Below, piece after piece: positions 36,387-45,821 of a stretch of 64,000 nucleotides of DNA. A program made the position numbers and the translations under genes. Position 1 is the stretch's first letter. The number at the start of each line of letters is the position of its first letter. The stretch lies in contig PKTR01000002.1 in NCBI GenBank assembly GCA_002869065.1, forward strand, positions 868,001 to 932,000. The letters are read 5' to 3'. Below the pieces are notes generated by a model, which did not search any database, had not been told where the DNA came from, and saw nothing but the letters and a program-made list of their open reading frames with translations. This DNA comes from Hyphomicrobiales bacterium (GTDB lineage Bacteria; Pseudomonadota; Alphaproteobacteria; Rhizobiales; Rhodobiaceae).

Positions 36387-37337
36387 ATGATCGATCTCTA
36401 TCCTTTTGCCGGCTTTCCGGTTTTCGTTCTCGGGCTCGGGGCCCATGGCTGCAAGGCGGCCGAAGCGTTGCGGCTGTCCGGCGCGGAGGTGATGGGCTGG
36501 GACGACGACCCCGCCAACCGGCGGGCTGCAGCGGCGAACGACGTGGTGCTGCAGGACGGCGCGGAGTTCGACTGGCGCGAGCCGGTCAGCCTGATCGTCG
36601 AAGCCGGGATCGCGCATGGCGATACCGATCCGCACCCGATGGTGGCGGCGGCGCGCGAAGCCGGCTGCGAGGTGATCTCGGACGCCGAATTGCTCGCCCG
36701 AGCGGAGCGGGATTCGCGCTATGTCGGTCTCGTCTCGGAAGCGCAGGAGAGCGCCGCGCTCGACCTGCTTGCGCACGCGCTCAAGGTCAGCGGGCGGGAA
36801 TGCGAAATCGGCGGCGATCAGGATCGTCCGCTGCTCGGCCTCCATCCGCTCGGCAATGGCGGCATTTACGGTCTCGCCATGCCACCGGTGCGGCTCGACA
36901 TCACCCTGTCGATCACCTTTGACGTGGCGGTGCTGCTCGATATCGGCGCGGCGGCGAAATCGGTCCTCGGTGCGGATGCGGCGGGCGCCGCCCGCCTCGT
37001 CTTCCATCGCCAGACCGGCGGCAATGGCGCCATCGTCAATGTCGACGATCGCGAGACGCGGCAGATCGCCGAAGCGCTGCAGGCGGCAAAGGAGCAGGTG
37101 GTGATCCCGGTATCGGGCCGGGCGCGGGTGCCGGGCGGGGTCTATGTCGCCGGCGGCGTGCTCTATGACGACATCGCCGGCAACGCGGACGCCATCGTCG
37201 GCCTCGACCTGCCGGCCGGCAAGGACGGCGAGGATGCGGGCCGGCTGGCGGCCGCCGTCTATGCGAGCCTTCTGGTGCTCGACGTTCCGGCACACGCGGC
37301 GATGGCCAGCATCCGCGGCTATTTTGCCAGCGAATAA
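36387..37337 (+). CDS. MurD-like protein without the ATP-binding P-loop
   Basis: The 316-residue protein looks like a degenerate UDP-MurNAc-L-Ala:D-Glu ligase. Residues 11-45 match the MurD N-terminal Rossmann part (VFVLGLGAHGCKAAEALRLS). Residues 69-103 match the SPGIP segment (LIVEAGIAHGDTDPHPMVAA). The place where MurD has GTNGKST reads VGLVSEAQES (113-122), so the P-loop is gone. Later blocks (GGDQDRPLL, DITLSITFDVAVLLDI, GVYVAGGVLYDD) follow MurD in order, and the C-terminal domain is missing. It is not a working ligase and may bind a ligand or partner. It sits in the formate locus after the DUF6352-type gene. Confidence 0.75.
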   Translation: MIDLYPFAGFPVFVLGLGAHGCKAAEALRLSGAEVMGWDDDPANRRAAAANDVVLQDGAEFDWREPVSLIVEAGIAHGDTDPHPMVAAAREAGCEVISDAELLARAERDSRYVGLVSEAQESAALDLLAHALKVSGRECEIGGDQDRPLLGLHPLGNGGIYGLAMPPVRLDITLSITFDVAVLLDIGAAAKSVLGADAAGAARLVFHRQTGGNGAIVNVDDRETRQIAEALQAAKEQVVIPVSGRARVPGGVYVAGGVLYDDIAGNADAIVGLDLPAGKDGEDAGRLAAAVYASLLVLDVPAHAAMASIRGYFASE

Positions 37338-37364
37338 TACCGTTCTATCCGGGTCTTGCCTGTC

Positions 37365-37805
37365 TTACTCGATTGCCTTCAGACGCGGATCGAAGAGCGT
37401 CATGCCGTAGGCGGCGATCGCGATGATGTCGTCGTAGTCGATTTCGATCGGCTGCACGCGCAGCGGCAGATCTGTCGGCGGCTTCTGGTCGGGCAGGAAG
37501 GTGATCGACTGATGCGGGTTGCGGGTGTGGAAGGTCTCGTAGCGCTCGCGGCCGTCCTTCATGCTTGCCAGCACGCGGAAGGACGGCGTGCTGCCGATGC
37601 CGCCGAACTTGTTGTAATCGCCGATAACGTGGCAGGCGGCGCAGTGCTTGATCGACAGTTCCTTGCCACGCTCGATGAGAACCGGATCGTCGTCGGCCAG
37701 CGCCGCCCCAAATCCGGTCAGGCCCGCCGCCAAAACGGCGAGCGCATAGAGGGCCGGTGTCTGACCGGCCCTTCCGTTGACTCGCTTACGCCGCGCCGGA
37801 GCCAT
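37365..37805 (-). CDS. Small periplasmic c-type cytochrome
   Basis: The 146-residue protein has a signal peptide (ALAVLAAGLTGFGAALA) and one heme c site, CAACH (55-59). A later part (TFHTRNPHQSITFLPDQKPP) is not typical of small class I cytochromes. The ATG at 37805 lies inside the end of the CCG iron-sulfur gene (20-base overlap), so the two are co-translated. It likely passes electrons from, or to, the NarI/HdrD-like membrane module. Confidence 0.85.
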   Translation of the reverse strand: MAPARRKRVNGRAGQTPALYALAVLAAGLTGFGAALADDDPVLIERGKELSIKHCAACHVIGDYNKFGGIGSTPSFRVLASMKDGRERYETFHTRNPHQSITFLPDQKPPTDLPLRVQPIEIDYDDIIAIAAYGMTLFDPRLKAIE

Positions 37806-39087
37806 CGCCTTTTGGCGTGTCTTCGAGATATTCGGCGAGATACTCCGCCAGGCCGATGACCTCGAGGTCGATCTCGCGCTCATCGAGCGCTTCTTCCAGC
37901 ACCGTGCGACAGTTGGCGCAGGGCGAGACCAGGAGTTCGAGCCCCTCGATGGCATCGAGCTGCTGTTTCTTGCACTCGAAGGCGGTGTTCTGCAGCTCGG
38001 CGGCGCGCGGATTGGCGCTCACCCCGCCACCGCCACCGCAGCAGATATTGGTGACGCCGGCGTGCTCCATCTCGACGAAGCCGCCGGAAAAACTCTTCAT
38101 GATACGGCGCGGTTGAGCGACGACGCCGCCGCGGCGGACAATCTGACAGGGGTCGTGCAGGGTGACGACCCGCTCGTCGCGGCCGGTGGTACGGATACGG
38201 CCCTCACGCTGCAACTGGTCGAGCAGTTCCAGGATATGGATGACCTCGAACTTGAACGGCCGGCCAACGAGGTTCGGACCCTCCCAGCGCAGCGCGCCAT
38301 AGGCATGCCCGCATTCCGGACTGATGACATATTTGACGCCGAGTTCCTCGGCCGCGTCGACGACCCGGGTGACGAGCGTCTTGGCCGTCTCTCGGCTGCC
38401 GATCTGGACGCCGACATTGGTGCCCTCATAGGCCTTGGTGGAAATCGTCCAGGTGACGCCGGCCTGGGAAAAGATGCGGGCAAGCGCGCCGAAGATTTCC
38501 GGGAAGCCCATGATCTCCATCGACGACAGGATGACCATGTAGTCGACGCCGGGTTTGTCGAGCGGGATTTCGCAGCCGCAGATGCGTTCCTGGGCGGCGA
38601 CCTGCGCCTTCAAGGTTTTCGGCGTGATGCCCATCGGGCTGCCGGTGGCGATCGCGCGCTGCTCGGCGGTGACCAGGCCTTCCGGCGCAAGGCCGGCCGC
38701 GGTGAAGCCCTCGCGCATCTTGCGGATCGAGCCGGCGATGTCGATGCCCATCGGACAGACCAGCGTGCAGCGGCCACACAGCGTGCAGCTGTCGTAGACG
38801 AGTTCGGTCCACTCGTTCAGCTCGTCCTCGGTGACCTCGTCGGGCACCAGGCCGAACATGCGCTTCAGGCCGGAGAACGGCGCCTTGTGCCGCTTGTAGG
38901 CCTTGACCATCGGGTTCAGCTTGTAGGTCGGCGTGTAGCGGGCGTCTTCCTGGGTCAGGTAGAAATGGCAGGCCTCGGCGCACTGACCGCAATGGACGCA
39001 GCCTTCCAGATAGGAGGCGATGGCGCTGTCGGTGACGGCGAGGAATTTCTCGACCGCCGTTCCGGCGATGTTGGCGTTGGCGTTCAT
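37786..39087 (-). CDS. HdrD/DsrK-like iron-sulfur protein with CCG domains
   Basis: The 433-residue protein has two [4Fe-4S] motifs (Cys30-Cys40 in CVHCGQCAEAC, Cys101-Cys111 in CTLCGRCTLVC). Two CCG-type domains follow, the clearest with LHDPC, NICCGGGGGVSAN and SPCANCRTVL. CCG domains bind the noncubane clusters used in disulfide chemistry by HdrB/HdrD and DsrK. It overlaps the NarI-like gene by four bases. Together they resemble the DsrMK core of quinone-interacting complexes. A dissimilatory sulfite system is not present, so the partner reaction is open. Confidence 0.85.
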   Translation of the reverse strand: MNANANIAGTAVEKFLAVTDSAIASYLEGCVHCGQCAEACHFYLTQEDARYTPTYKLNPMVKAYKRHKAPFSGLKRMFGLVPDEVTEDELNEWTELVYDSCTLCGRCTLVCPMGIDIAGSIRKMREGFTAAGLAPEGLVTAEQRAIATGSPMGITPKTLKAQVAAQERICGCEIPLDKPGVDYMVILSSMEIMGFPEIFGALARIFSQAGVTWTISTKAYEGTNVGVQIGSRETAKTLVTRVVDAAEELGVKYVISPECGHAYGALRWEGPNLVGRPFKFEVIHILELLDQLQREGRIRTTGRDERVVTLHDPCQIVRRGGVVAQPRRIMKSFSGGFVEMEHAGVTNICCGGGGGVSANPRAAELQNTAFECKKQQLDAIEGLELLVSPCANCRTVLEEALDEREIDLEVIGLAEYLAEYLEDTPKGDGSGAA

Positions 39088-39728
39088 GGCGTCACTCCCC
39101 GGCGGCCATAGATCGCGCCCGTGAAGCCGCGCGTCAGGACGAAGGTGAAGGCGTGCATCAACCGGCTGAACGGGAAGTAGATCAGCCACAGATCGACGAA
39201 CAGCATATGGATGGCGCGCAGCATGACCTGGCTTTCCTGCAGGGCGAGGCAACCGGTCAGCATGACGAGGAAGGTCAGCCAGGTGCCGACATGATCGTCG
39301 CGGTCGGCGATCTGGCGCATGACGGGATCGCAGATGCGGCGGATCCACAACAGGATCAGCCCGGCAAAGGCGATTTCAGCGGCGACGATGAAGGCCCAGC
39401 GCGGCAGTGCCGGCCAGCCGAAGCCGAGGATGCGCTCCTCAATGAAGGCGACATGCGGCGCGGCGAACAACAGCAGCACGAAAAGGCCGAGATGGAAGGT
39501 GTAGCCGCCGACCAGATGGACCCAGGTGCGGAAGGCGAAATTGGTGCGCGGCACGAAGTGGCGCAGGTTGCCCTTGATGAAGCCGGCGGTGGCGGACCCG
39601 CGCGCGACGCTCAGATCCTTCTTGCGGCCGAAGCGCAGCAGGCCGATGATCCGCCAGGCCGCGCCGAGCACGAACACCGTTGCGGCGAGGTACCAGAGCG
39701 GCCCTTCGACAAATTCGACAAAACCCAT
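39084..39728 (-). CDS. NarI/DsrM-like membrane cytochrome b
   Basis: The 214-residue protein has about five membrane helices and conserved His residues in WVHLVGGYTFHLGLFVLLL and in the RAIHMLFVDLWLIYFP/LMHAF region, where heme b ligands of nitrate reductase gamma subunits lie. It probably exchanges electrons between quinone and the CCG iron-sulfur partner. It is downstream of the FDH cytochrome b gene with about 80 bases between them. Confidence 0.85.
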   Translation of the reverse strand: MGFVEFVEGPLWYLAATVFVLGAAWRIIGLLRFGRKKDLSVARGSATAGFIKGNLRHFVPRTNFAFRTWVHLVGGYTFHLGLFVLLLFAAPHVAFIEERILGFGWPALPRWAFIVAAEIAFAGLILLWIRRICDPVMRQIADRDDHVGTWLTFLVMLTGCLALQESQVMLRAIHMLFVDLWLIYFPFSRLMHAFTFVLTRGFTGAIYGRRGVTP

Positions 39729-39809
39729 TCCTGCCTCCTCGGGTTTCTATCCAGCCTGTCCGAACGCCTGCACCCTGCCGGTTGAATTCGGCCGGCGCCC
39801 TGCGTTGCG

Positions 39810-40871
39810 CTATTCGGCGGGAACCGGCACCCCGTCTGCGTCTTCATCCCGGGCGCGCTTCTTCGCGGCCTGCTCACCCATCACCTTTTGTGCCCACAGA
39901 TCGTGGTGCTGGATGGCCCAGTTCTCGTCGACCTCGCCCTTGGTCATGCCCTCGAGCGCGCCTTCCATGCCGAGCGAGCCGATATAGATGTGGCCGATCG
40001 CGACCGTGATGACAGCGATCGCGGCAACGGCGTGGGCAACATGGGCGATGTTGAGATAGCCGGTCTTTTCAGCGAGCCAGGGGAAGTCGAGCAACAAGCC
40101 CGACAGGCACAGCACCGTGCCGCCGAGGGTCAGCAGCCAGTACCAGCCCTTCTCGCCGAAATTGTTCTTCTCCGAACTGGCGTGGCCGCCGAACAAGCCG
40201 CCGCCCTTGAGGATCCATTTCAGGTCGACAAGGTTGAAGCCGTTGCCTTTGAGGAACATCAGCACCATGGGGAAGAACACGACGACGAAGATCGGGCCGA
40301 ACAGATTATGTCCCTGCAGGGATGCGCTGGCGAAGACGGCGAACGCCTCCTTGCCGATCAACGGGATGAGCCCGACGCGACCAAACAACAGGATCAGGCC
40401 ACTGAGGCCGAGCAGAATGAACAGGCAGGCGACGAACCAGTGCATGGTCCGGTGCCAGAGCTGGAAGCGCGGCACGGTGCGCCCGCTGCGCCCACCTTCT
40501 ATTCTGATGCGGCCGCGGATGACGTAGAACAGCAGGATCAGCAGCGTCATGCCGACGATGGGTATCGCGCCGTAGTAAGGCAGCCATTGCGAGCGGATCA
40601 CCCGCCATTGTTCGCCGCTTTCGCGAACCATGATCGCGGCGTGGGGATCGGGAATCGACACCCGGCCGGGAGTACCCTTGCGGATCTGGCGCCAGAATTC
40701 CGAATCATTGGTCGTGCCGCTTGACCGGCCCGGCACCGCGCCACCGGTCAGCGCGCTTGGCGGCACCGGGTTGATGCCGGGAGCCTGCGCGCGGGCGCTG
40801 TCGCCAACGACGAACAGAGCCACGAAACAGAGGAAAACGACGGACAGGAAAGCCGGTAGGCGCCGGATCAT
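39810..40871 (-). CDS. fdhI: Formate dehydrogenase cytochrome b556 (gamma) subunit
   Basis: The 353-residue protein has an N-terminal signal-like helix (FLSVVFLCFVALFVVGDSARA), a periplasmic stretch, then four membrane helices. His residues in WHRTMHWFVACLF, SLQGHNLFGP, AHVAHAVAAI and GHIYIGSLGMEGALEGMTKG match the heme b sites of FdoI-type subunits. It takes electrons from FdhAB and reduces quinone. It is unusual in being about 6 kb from fdhAB on the opposite strand and in leading a NarI-like/HdrD-like operon. The ATG at 40871 has GGGAG upstream. Confidence 0.92.
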   Translation of the reverse strand: MIRRLPAFLSVVFLCFVALFVVGDSARAQAPGINPVPPSALTGGAVPGRSSGTTNDSEFWRQIRKGTPGRVSIPDPHAAIMVRESGEQWRVIRSQWLPYYGAIPIVGMTLLILLFYVIRGRIRIEGGRSGRTVPRFQLWHRTMHWFVACLFILLGLSGLILLFGRVGLIPLIGKEAFAVFASASLQGHNLFGPIFVVVFFPMVLMFLKGNGFNLVDLKWILKGGGLFGGHASSEKNNFGEKGWYWLLTLGGTVLCLSGLLLDFPWLAEKTGYLNIAHVAHAVAAIAVITVAIGHIYIGSLGMEGALEGMTKGEVDENWAIQHHDLWAQKVMGEQAAKKRARDEDADGVPVPAE

Positions 40872-41215
40872 GGTTCGGCAACTCCCTTTGGACTGCGCGC
40901 CTTGTGCTGCGCCTTCATCGTTTTCACCGCCCGGCACGGAAGCCGGAGGCGGCGTTGTTTTTGTTTGTTGGACTATTGTGTAATCCGAAAAGAAAAGTTG
41001 CAAGTCTTCCGTTTCTTTTGGCGATTTTTGCCGAAAGGCCAGCACCAAGCTGCTTTATAAGGAACTAATAATATACAACTTGCATATATCGATCCCGAAC
41101 AATTTGAAACACTCGGAAAAACGCAGCGTTTTTCTCGTCGAAGGTGTAATTTTCCCCAAATACCGCCGGAATACTTGGGGCGACGGGCCTTTGTCTGAAC
41201 CGGCGCGGAACCGAG
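40872..41215. other. Gap with the fdhI leader and an AT-rich segment
   Basis: No gene is supported here. A predicted minus-strand promoter lies at 40975-41003, and an AT-rich segment (about 41040-41125, with AATAATATACAAC) lies upstream of it, as expected for a regulated promoter region. Confidence 0.5.
40975..41003 (-). promoter_or_regulatory. Predicted promoter of the fdhI operon
   Basis: On the minus strand, TTGCAA (40998-41003) and CACAAT (40975-40980) are separated by exactly 17 bases. They lie about 100 bases upstream of the fdhI start. Confidence 0.45.
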
Positions 41216-41253
41216 AGGCAAAAAGAAACGGCCCCGCCGAATTGGCGGAGCCG
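41216..41253 (-). terminator. Terminator of the small secreted protein gene
   Basis: Ten-base arms (41229-41238 CGGCCCCGCC and 41244-41253 GGCGGAGCCG, one mismatch) flank GAATT. The minus-strand side continues TTTCTTTTTG. Confidence 0.8.
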
Positions 41254-41331
41254 TGTGAAGCAGCGTCGGGCGCCTGCCCCCGCTTCAGCGGCAAGCGCCT
41301 GCCGCGTCAACCGGATCGAACCGTTTAGAAA

Positions 41332-41703
41332 TCAGAACTGATCGTCGTCGGAATCGCCGTCCATCGGCTGACCGCCCTGCGCGCCGGCTTTCTTCTTTTG
41401 ATTCTTCTTTCCCTTGCGCAGGAACGCACCGAGTTCGGCCTCACCGGTCGCCTTGTTGTAGACGCAGATCGCCCGCTCCCGCTCGCCCGTATCGAAGGAA
41501 ACGCCGCGCACGATCGCCATGGCATAGCTCGCCGATCCGGTCGGGTCGACCAGCGTTTTCGGATCCTCGAAGACCTCGGAGCCGAGGTTCTTGCAGGCCT
41601 CACGAACAGTGCGGCGCATTTCGCGGTCCGCATTCTGGGCAAAAGCCGGCGCCGCCGCGACGACCGCCGCCGCCACCGCGGCACCAAGCATGAGATATTT
41701 CAT
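41332..41703 (-). CDS. Small secreted hypothetical protein
   Basis: From the ATG at 41703 the protein has 123 residues, with a clear signal peptide (LGAAVAAAVVAAAPAFAQNA). A short domain follows with two Cys (REACKNLG, ERAICVYNKAT), perhaps forming a disulfide. The tail is Lys/Gly-rich and then acidic (KGKKNQKKKAGAQ, ending SDDDQF). I do not recognise the family. It has its own terminator. Confidence 0.75.
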   Translation of the reverse strand: MKYLMLGAAVAAAVVAAAPAFAQNADREMRRTVREACKNLGSEVFEDPKTLVDPTGSASYAMAIVRGVSFDTGERERAICVYNKATGEAELGAFLRKGKKNQKKKAGAQGGQPMDGDSDDDQF

Positions 41704-41893
41704 CGCTTCTTCGTCCTTTCGCTGGTTGCGCCGCGCCAACAGGCCTTGCCGGTCCTGCCATGCGTTGCCGCAACTCCACCGCCGGGCTATGGCACCTACC
41801 ATCGCCGTGCGGCCGATATCGCCCTTCCACCAATCTATATGGACCGGCCCAATGATGAATTGAAGTCCGGCCCAGCCTCTTTCACCACGCCGT

Positions 41894-42991
41894 TCAGCCA
41901 AGCAGCCGGCCGATCACCTTGGCCGTGAAATCGACCATCGGGATGATGCGGCCATAGTTGAGCCGAGTCGGGCCGATAACGCCGAGCGCGCCGACGATGC
42001 GCTGTTCGCTGTCGCGATAGGGCGCGACGATCACGGAAGAGCCGGACAGGGAAAACAGCGTGTTTTCCGAGCCGATAAAGATGCGCACGCCATCGCCCTT
42101 TTCGGCAAGGCCGAGCAGGCGGATCAGTTCCTGCTTGGTTTCCAGATCGTCGAGCAGATGGCGCACCCGTTCCAGCTCGTCGAGCGCGGTCAGGTTTTCC
42201 AGCAGATTGGCGCGACCGCGCACGATCAGCCGGCCCGGCACATCGGCATCGGCGCCGGCCCAGCTCGCGAGGCCCTCCTCGACCACCTTCTGGCTCAGCA
42301 GATCCAGTTCGGCCTGCGCATCGGCCTTGCGCTGTTCAAGCGCGGTCTGCGCTTCCGACAGGGTGAGGCCACGGATATGGCTGTTGAGATAGTTGCCCGC
42401 CTCGGTCAGCGCCGATTGCGGCAAGCCGGCGGAAATCGCGATCAGGCGGTTTTCGACCGTGCCATCCTCGCCGACCAGCACCACCAGCGCCTTGGTCGGC
42501 TCGAGGCGGACGAACTCGATGTGTTTCAGCCGCATGTCGCTCTTGTGGCTGAGCACGACGCTGGCGCCGCGCGACAGGCCAGAGAGAAGCTGGCCGGCAT
42601 CGGACAGCAGCGAGTCGAGCGAATTGTCGCGGCCGCTTGCCGCCACCTCGGCCTCGATGCGGGCGCGCTCCTCGCGGCCGAGATCGCCGACCTCGAGCAG
42701 GGCATCGATGAAAAAGCGCAAGCCCAGATCCGTCGGCAGCCGCCCGGCGCTGGTGTGCGGCGAGTAGATCAGCCCGAGATGCTCAAGATCCGCCATCACG
42801 TTGCGCACCGAGGCGGGCGACAGCGGCATGGGTAACAGACGGGAAAGATTGCGCGAACCGACCGGCTCGCCGGTTTCGAGATAGGACTCGATGATGCGTT
42901 TGAAGATCTCGCGCGAGCGCGCGTCAAGCTCGTCGAGACCAACGGCCGATCCGGTCGGGACGGTTATTCTCGATTTTCCGTCGGCAGCCAC
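41894..42991 (-). CDS. hrcA: Heat-inducible transcription repressor HrcA
   Basis: The 365-residue protein has an N-terminal winged helix ([20 protein letters not shown], then [11 protein letters not shown] and [19 protein letters not shown]) and the C-terminal HrcA domain ([36 protein letters not shown]). HrcA represses chaperone genes at CIRCE elements, and no CIRCE copy was noticed in this window. The start is taken as GTG at 42991 with AAGGG upstream, since this gives the usual length. It is divergent from rph, the arrangement seen in many Rhizobiales. Confidence 0.93.
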   Translation of the reverse strand: MAADGKSRITVPTGSAVGLDELDARSREIFKRIIESYLETGEPVGSRNLSRLLPMPLSPASVRNVMADLEHLGLIYSPHTSAGRLPTDLGLRFFIDALLEVGDLGREERARIEAEVAASGRDNSLDSLLSDAGQLLSGLSRGASVVLSHKSDMRLKHIEFVRLEPTKALVVLVGEDGTVENRLIAISAGLPQSALTEAGNYLNSHIRGLTLSEAQTALEQRKADAQAELDLLSQKVVEEGLASWAGADADVPGRLIVRGRANLLENLTALDELERVRHLLDDLETKQELIRLLGLAEKGDGVRIFIGSENTLFSLSGSSVIVAPYRDSEQRIVGALGVIGPTRLNYGRIIPMVDFTAKVIGRLLG

Positions 42992-43177
42992 GCCTCGCAC
43001 CCTTCTCGTTTCGACAAACGGCGAAAACGCCCGCGAACGGACGGTGAATTTGGAAAAACTTAAGGCCAAATCGGCCCGCCCATGCAAGCGGTACTTTACG
43101 GCGCTTTGCGGGCAGGGCTACAAGGCGGGCCATGAGGGCGCCGCGACGCGCCGGAAAACACGGAAACGGAGATTGCC

Positions 43178-43891
43178 ATGCGTCCTTCCAAACGGGCCGC
43201 CGATGAAATGCGCCGGGTGACGCTGGAGCGTGCCTTTTCCCGACACGCCGAAGGCTCCTGCCTGATCAAGTTCGGCAACACCCATGTGCTGTGCACGGCG
43301 AGCCTGGAAGAGCGCGTGCCGCCCTGGCTGCGCGGTCAGGCCCAGGGCTGGGTCACGGCGGAATACGGCATGCTGCCGCGCGCCACGTCGGACCGCATGC
43401 GCCGCGAGGCGACCGCCGGCAAGCAGTCCGGCCGCACCCAGGAAATTCAGCGCCTGATCGGCCGCTCGCTGCGCGCCGTCGTCGATCTCAAGGCGCTCGG
43501 CGAACGCCAGATCACCGTCGACTGCGACGTTATCCAGGCCGATGGCGGCACCCGCACCGCGTCGATCACGGGCGCCTGGGTGGCCCTGCACGACTGCCTT
43601 GAATGGATGCGCGCCCGCGACATGATCACCGCCCCGGTGCTGACCGACCATATCGCGGCGATTTCCTGCGGCATCTATGAGGGCACGCCGGTGCTCGATC
43701 TCGACTATCCGGAAGACTCCGCCGCCGAGACCGACGCCAATTTCGTCATGACGGGCTCGGGCGCCATCGTCGAGGTGCAGGGCACCGCAGAGGGCGTGCC
43801 GTTCTCGCGCGACGAATTCAACGCGCTGATGGACCTCGCCGACGACGGCATCAAGAAGCTCGTCGATTTGCAGAAGATGGCGATCGCCTGA
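43178..43891 (+). CDS. rph: Ribonuclease PH
   Basis: The 237-residue enzyme trims the 3' ends of tRNA precursors with phosphate. It shows [40 protein letters not shown], the phosphate-binding [20 protein letters not shown] and [15 protein letters not shown]. The length is normal. It starts a probable rph-rdgB-hemW operon. Confidence 0.96.
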   Translation: MRPSKRAADEMRRVTLERAFSRHAEGSCLIKFGNTHVLCTASLEERVPPWLRGQAQGWVTAEYGMLPRATSDRMRREATAGKQSGRTQEIQRLIGRSLRAVVDLKALGERQITVDCDVIQADGGTRTASITGAWVALHDCLEWMRARDMITAPVLTDHIAAISCGIYEGTPVLDLDYPEDSAAETDANFVMTGSGAIVEVQGTAEGVPFSRDEFNALMDLADDGIKKLVDLQKMAIA

Positions 43892-43914
43892 CGGCGGCGC
43901 TTTCGGGAGGCTCC

Positions 43915-44556
43915 ATGACCGCGCGCATCTTTTCGGAGAAGAAACTGATCGTTGCCAGCCACAATGCCGGCAAGGTGCGCGAGGTTGCCGATCTCGTCGC
44001 AGGCATCGGCGTCGAAACGGTCTCGGCCGGCGATCTCGGCCTTGCCGAGCCCGAAGAGACCGGCACGACGTTCGAGGCCAACGCCCGGCTCAAGGCGGAA
44101 GCGGCGGTTGCGACGGCCGGTCTGCCGGCGATTGCCGACGATTCCGGTCTTGCGGTCGAGGCGCTCGGCGGCGATCCGGGCATCTATTCGGCGCGCTGGG
44201 CGGGACCGACCAAGGACTTCGCGCAGGCGATGCGCAACATCGAGGAGAAACTGCAGGCGCTCGGCGCGACGACGCCGGACCAACGGCGGGCGAAATTCGT
44301 CTGCGCCCTCTGCCTTGCCTGGCCGGATGGCCACCTCGAGGAGGTGCGCGGTGAGGTGCACGGCACCCTCGTTTGGCCGCCGCGTGGGACGGCCGGCTTC
44401 GGCTACGATCCGATCTTCCTGCCGGACGGCTTTGAGCGCACCTTCGGCGAGATGACGGCGGAGGAAAAACACGGCTGGGTACGTGGCCAGGGCAATCCGC
44501 TGTCGCACCGGGCGCGCGCCTTTGCCGAGTTGGTCGCGCGGTGTTTCCCGCAATGA
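43915..44556 (+). CDS. rdgB: XTP/dITP diphosphatase (RdgB/HAM1)
   Basis: The 213-residue enzyme removes non-canonical purine triphosphates. It shows [14 protein letters not shown] (substrate-binding SHNxGK), [20 protein letters not shown] and [12 protein letters not shown], then [10 protein letters not shown] at the C terminus. It starts 23 bases after rph and overlaps hemW by four bases. Confidence 0.96.
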   Translation: MTARIFSEKKLIVASHNAGKVREVADLVAGIGVETVSAGDLGLAEPEETGTTFEANARLKAEAAVATAGLPAIADDSGLAVEALGGDPGIYSARWAGPTKDFAQAMRNIEEKLQALGATTPDQRRAKFVCALCLAWPDGHLEEVRGEVHGTLVWPPRGTAGFGYDPIFLPDGFERTFGEMTAEEKHGWVRGQGNPLSHRARAFAELVARCFPQ

Positions 44557-45707
44557 AGACCGCCGAGCCCGGTTTCGGCATCTACGTGCATTGGCCGTTC
44601 TGCGCCGCCAAATGCCCTTATTGCGATTTCAACAGCCATGTCCGCCATGGCGGCATCGACGAGGAACGCTTTCGCGCCGCCTATCTGCGTGAGCTGGAGA
44701 CGATGGCCGCGCGGGTGTCGGGCCGTACGGTGTCCTCGATCTTCTTCGGCGGCGGCACGCCGTCGCTGATGGAGCCGGCAACGGTCGGTGCGATCCTCGA
44801 CGCCATCGCCGGCTACTGGTCGCTCGACGAGAATGTCGAAGTCACCCTCGAAGCCAATCCGGGCAGCACGGAAGCAACACGTTTTGCCGGCTATAAATCT
44901 GCCGGGGTCAATCGCTTGTCACTCGGCGTGCAGGCGCTCGACGACGAATCTCTCGGTTTCCTCGGCCGCATCCACTCGGCGGATGAGGCACGCAAGGCGA
45001 TCGGTATCGCCCGCGATATCTTCCCGCGCCTCTCCTTCGATCTGATCTACGCCCGGCCGGAGCAGGCGCCGGACGCCTGGCGTGCCGAGCTGACGGCAGC
45101 GATCGATCTCGCCGCCGACCACCTGTCGCTCTACCAGCTCACCATCGAGGCCGACACGCCGTTTCAGCGGCTGCGCGATGCCGGCAAATTGGTGGTACCC
45201 GCCGAGGCACCGGCGGCGGAGCTCTATCAGGTGACGCAGGAGATCTGCGAGGGCGCCGGCATGCCGGCCTACGAGATCTCCAACCACGCGGTGCCGGGCG
45301 CGGAATGCCGGCACAATCTGCTCTACTGGCGCTATGGCGAATATGTCGGCATCGGCGCCGGCGCGCATGGCCGTCTGGCGCAAGAGCACGGACGCCACGC
45401 CACCGCGACCGAGCGCAATCCGGAAGCCTGGCTCGGACTTGTCGAAAAACACGGCAGCGGGCTCGTCACCGACGATCTGCTGATCCCCGAAGAGATCGGC
45501 GACGAGTTCCTGGTCATGGGCCTGAGGCTCGTCGAAGGCGTCGATATCGCCCGCTATGAGGCGCTGTCGGGACGCGGGCTCGACGAGCGCCGGCTTGCCA
45601 ATCTTGTCGAGCTCGGCCTCATCGAGGACCTCGGCGGCGACCGGCTGCGCACAACGCCGGCGGGTATGCTCGTGCTCGACGCGGTGGTCGCCGACCTCGC
45701 CAGCTGA
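44553..45707 (+). CDS. hemW: Radical SAM heme chaperone HemW
   Basis: The 384-residue protein has the radical SAM cluster motif [13 protein letters not shown] near residue 20, then [10 protein letters not shown] and VTLEANPGS. HemW binds heme and delivers it to respiratory enzymes. It was long annotated as oxygen-independent coproporphyrinogen oxidase, but the Cys spacing and length fit HemW. The ATG at 44553 overlaps the rdgB stop. Confidence 0.93.
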   Translation: MKTAEPGFGIYVHWPFCAAKCPYCDFNSHVRHGGIDEERFRAAYLRELETMAARVSGRTVSSIFFGGGTPSLMEPATVGAILDAIAGYWSLDENVEVTLEANPGSTEATRFAGYKSAGVNRLSLGVQALDDESLGFLGRIHSADEARKAIGIARDIFPRLSFDLIYARPEQAPDAWRAELTAAIDLAADHLSLYQLTIEADTPFQRLRDAGKLVVPAEAPAAELYQVTQEICEGAGMPAYEISNHAVPGAECRHNLLYWRYGEYVGIGAGAHGRLAQEHGRHATATERNPEAWLGLVEKHGSGLVTDDLLIPEEIGDEFLVMGLRLVEGVDIARYEALSGRGLDERRLANLVELGLIEDLGGDRLRTTPAGMLVLDAVVADLAS

Positions 45708-45821
45708 TGCGGTATCCCGAGCGTTTCGGCCACCGTCCGCGACCGGACGTCCCGTCATGCGACGAAAAGCCGAAGGCGTCCCCGGATTGCCATTCCGGCG
45801 CATCGCGGCAATAAAACCCTC

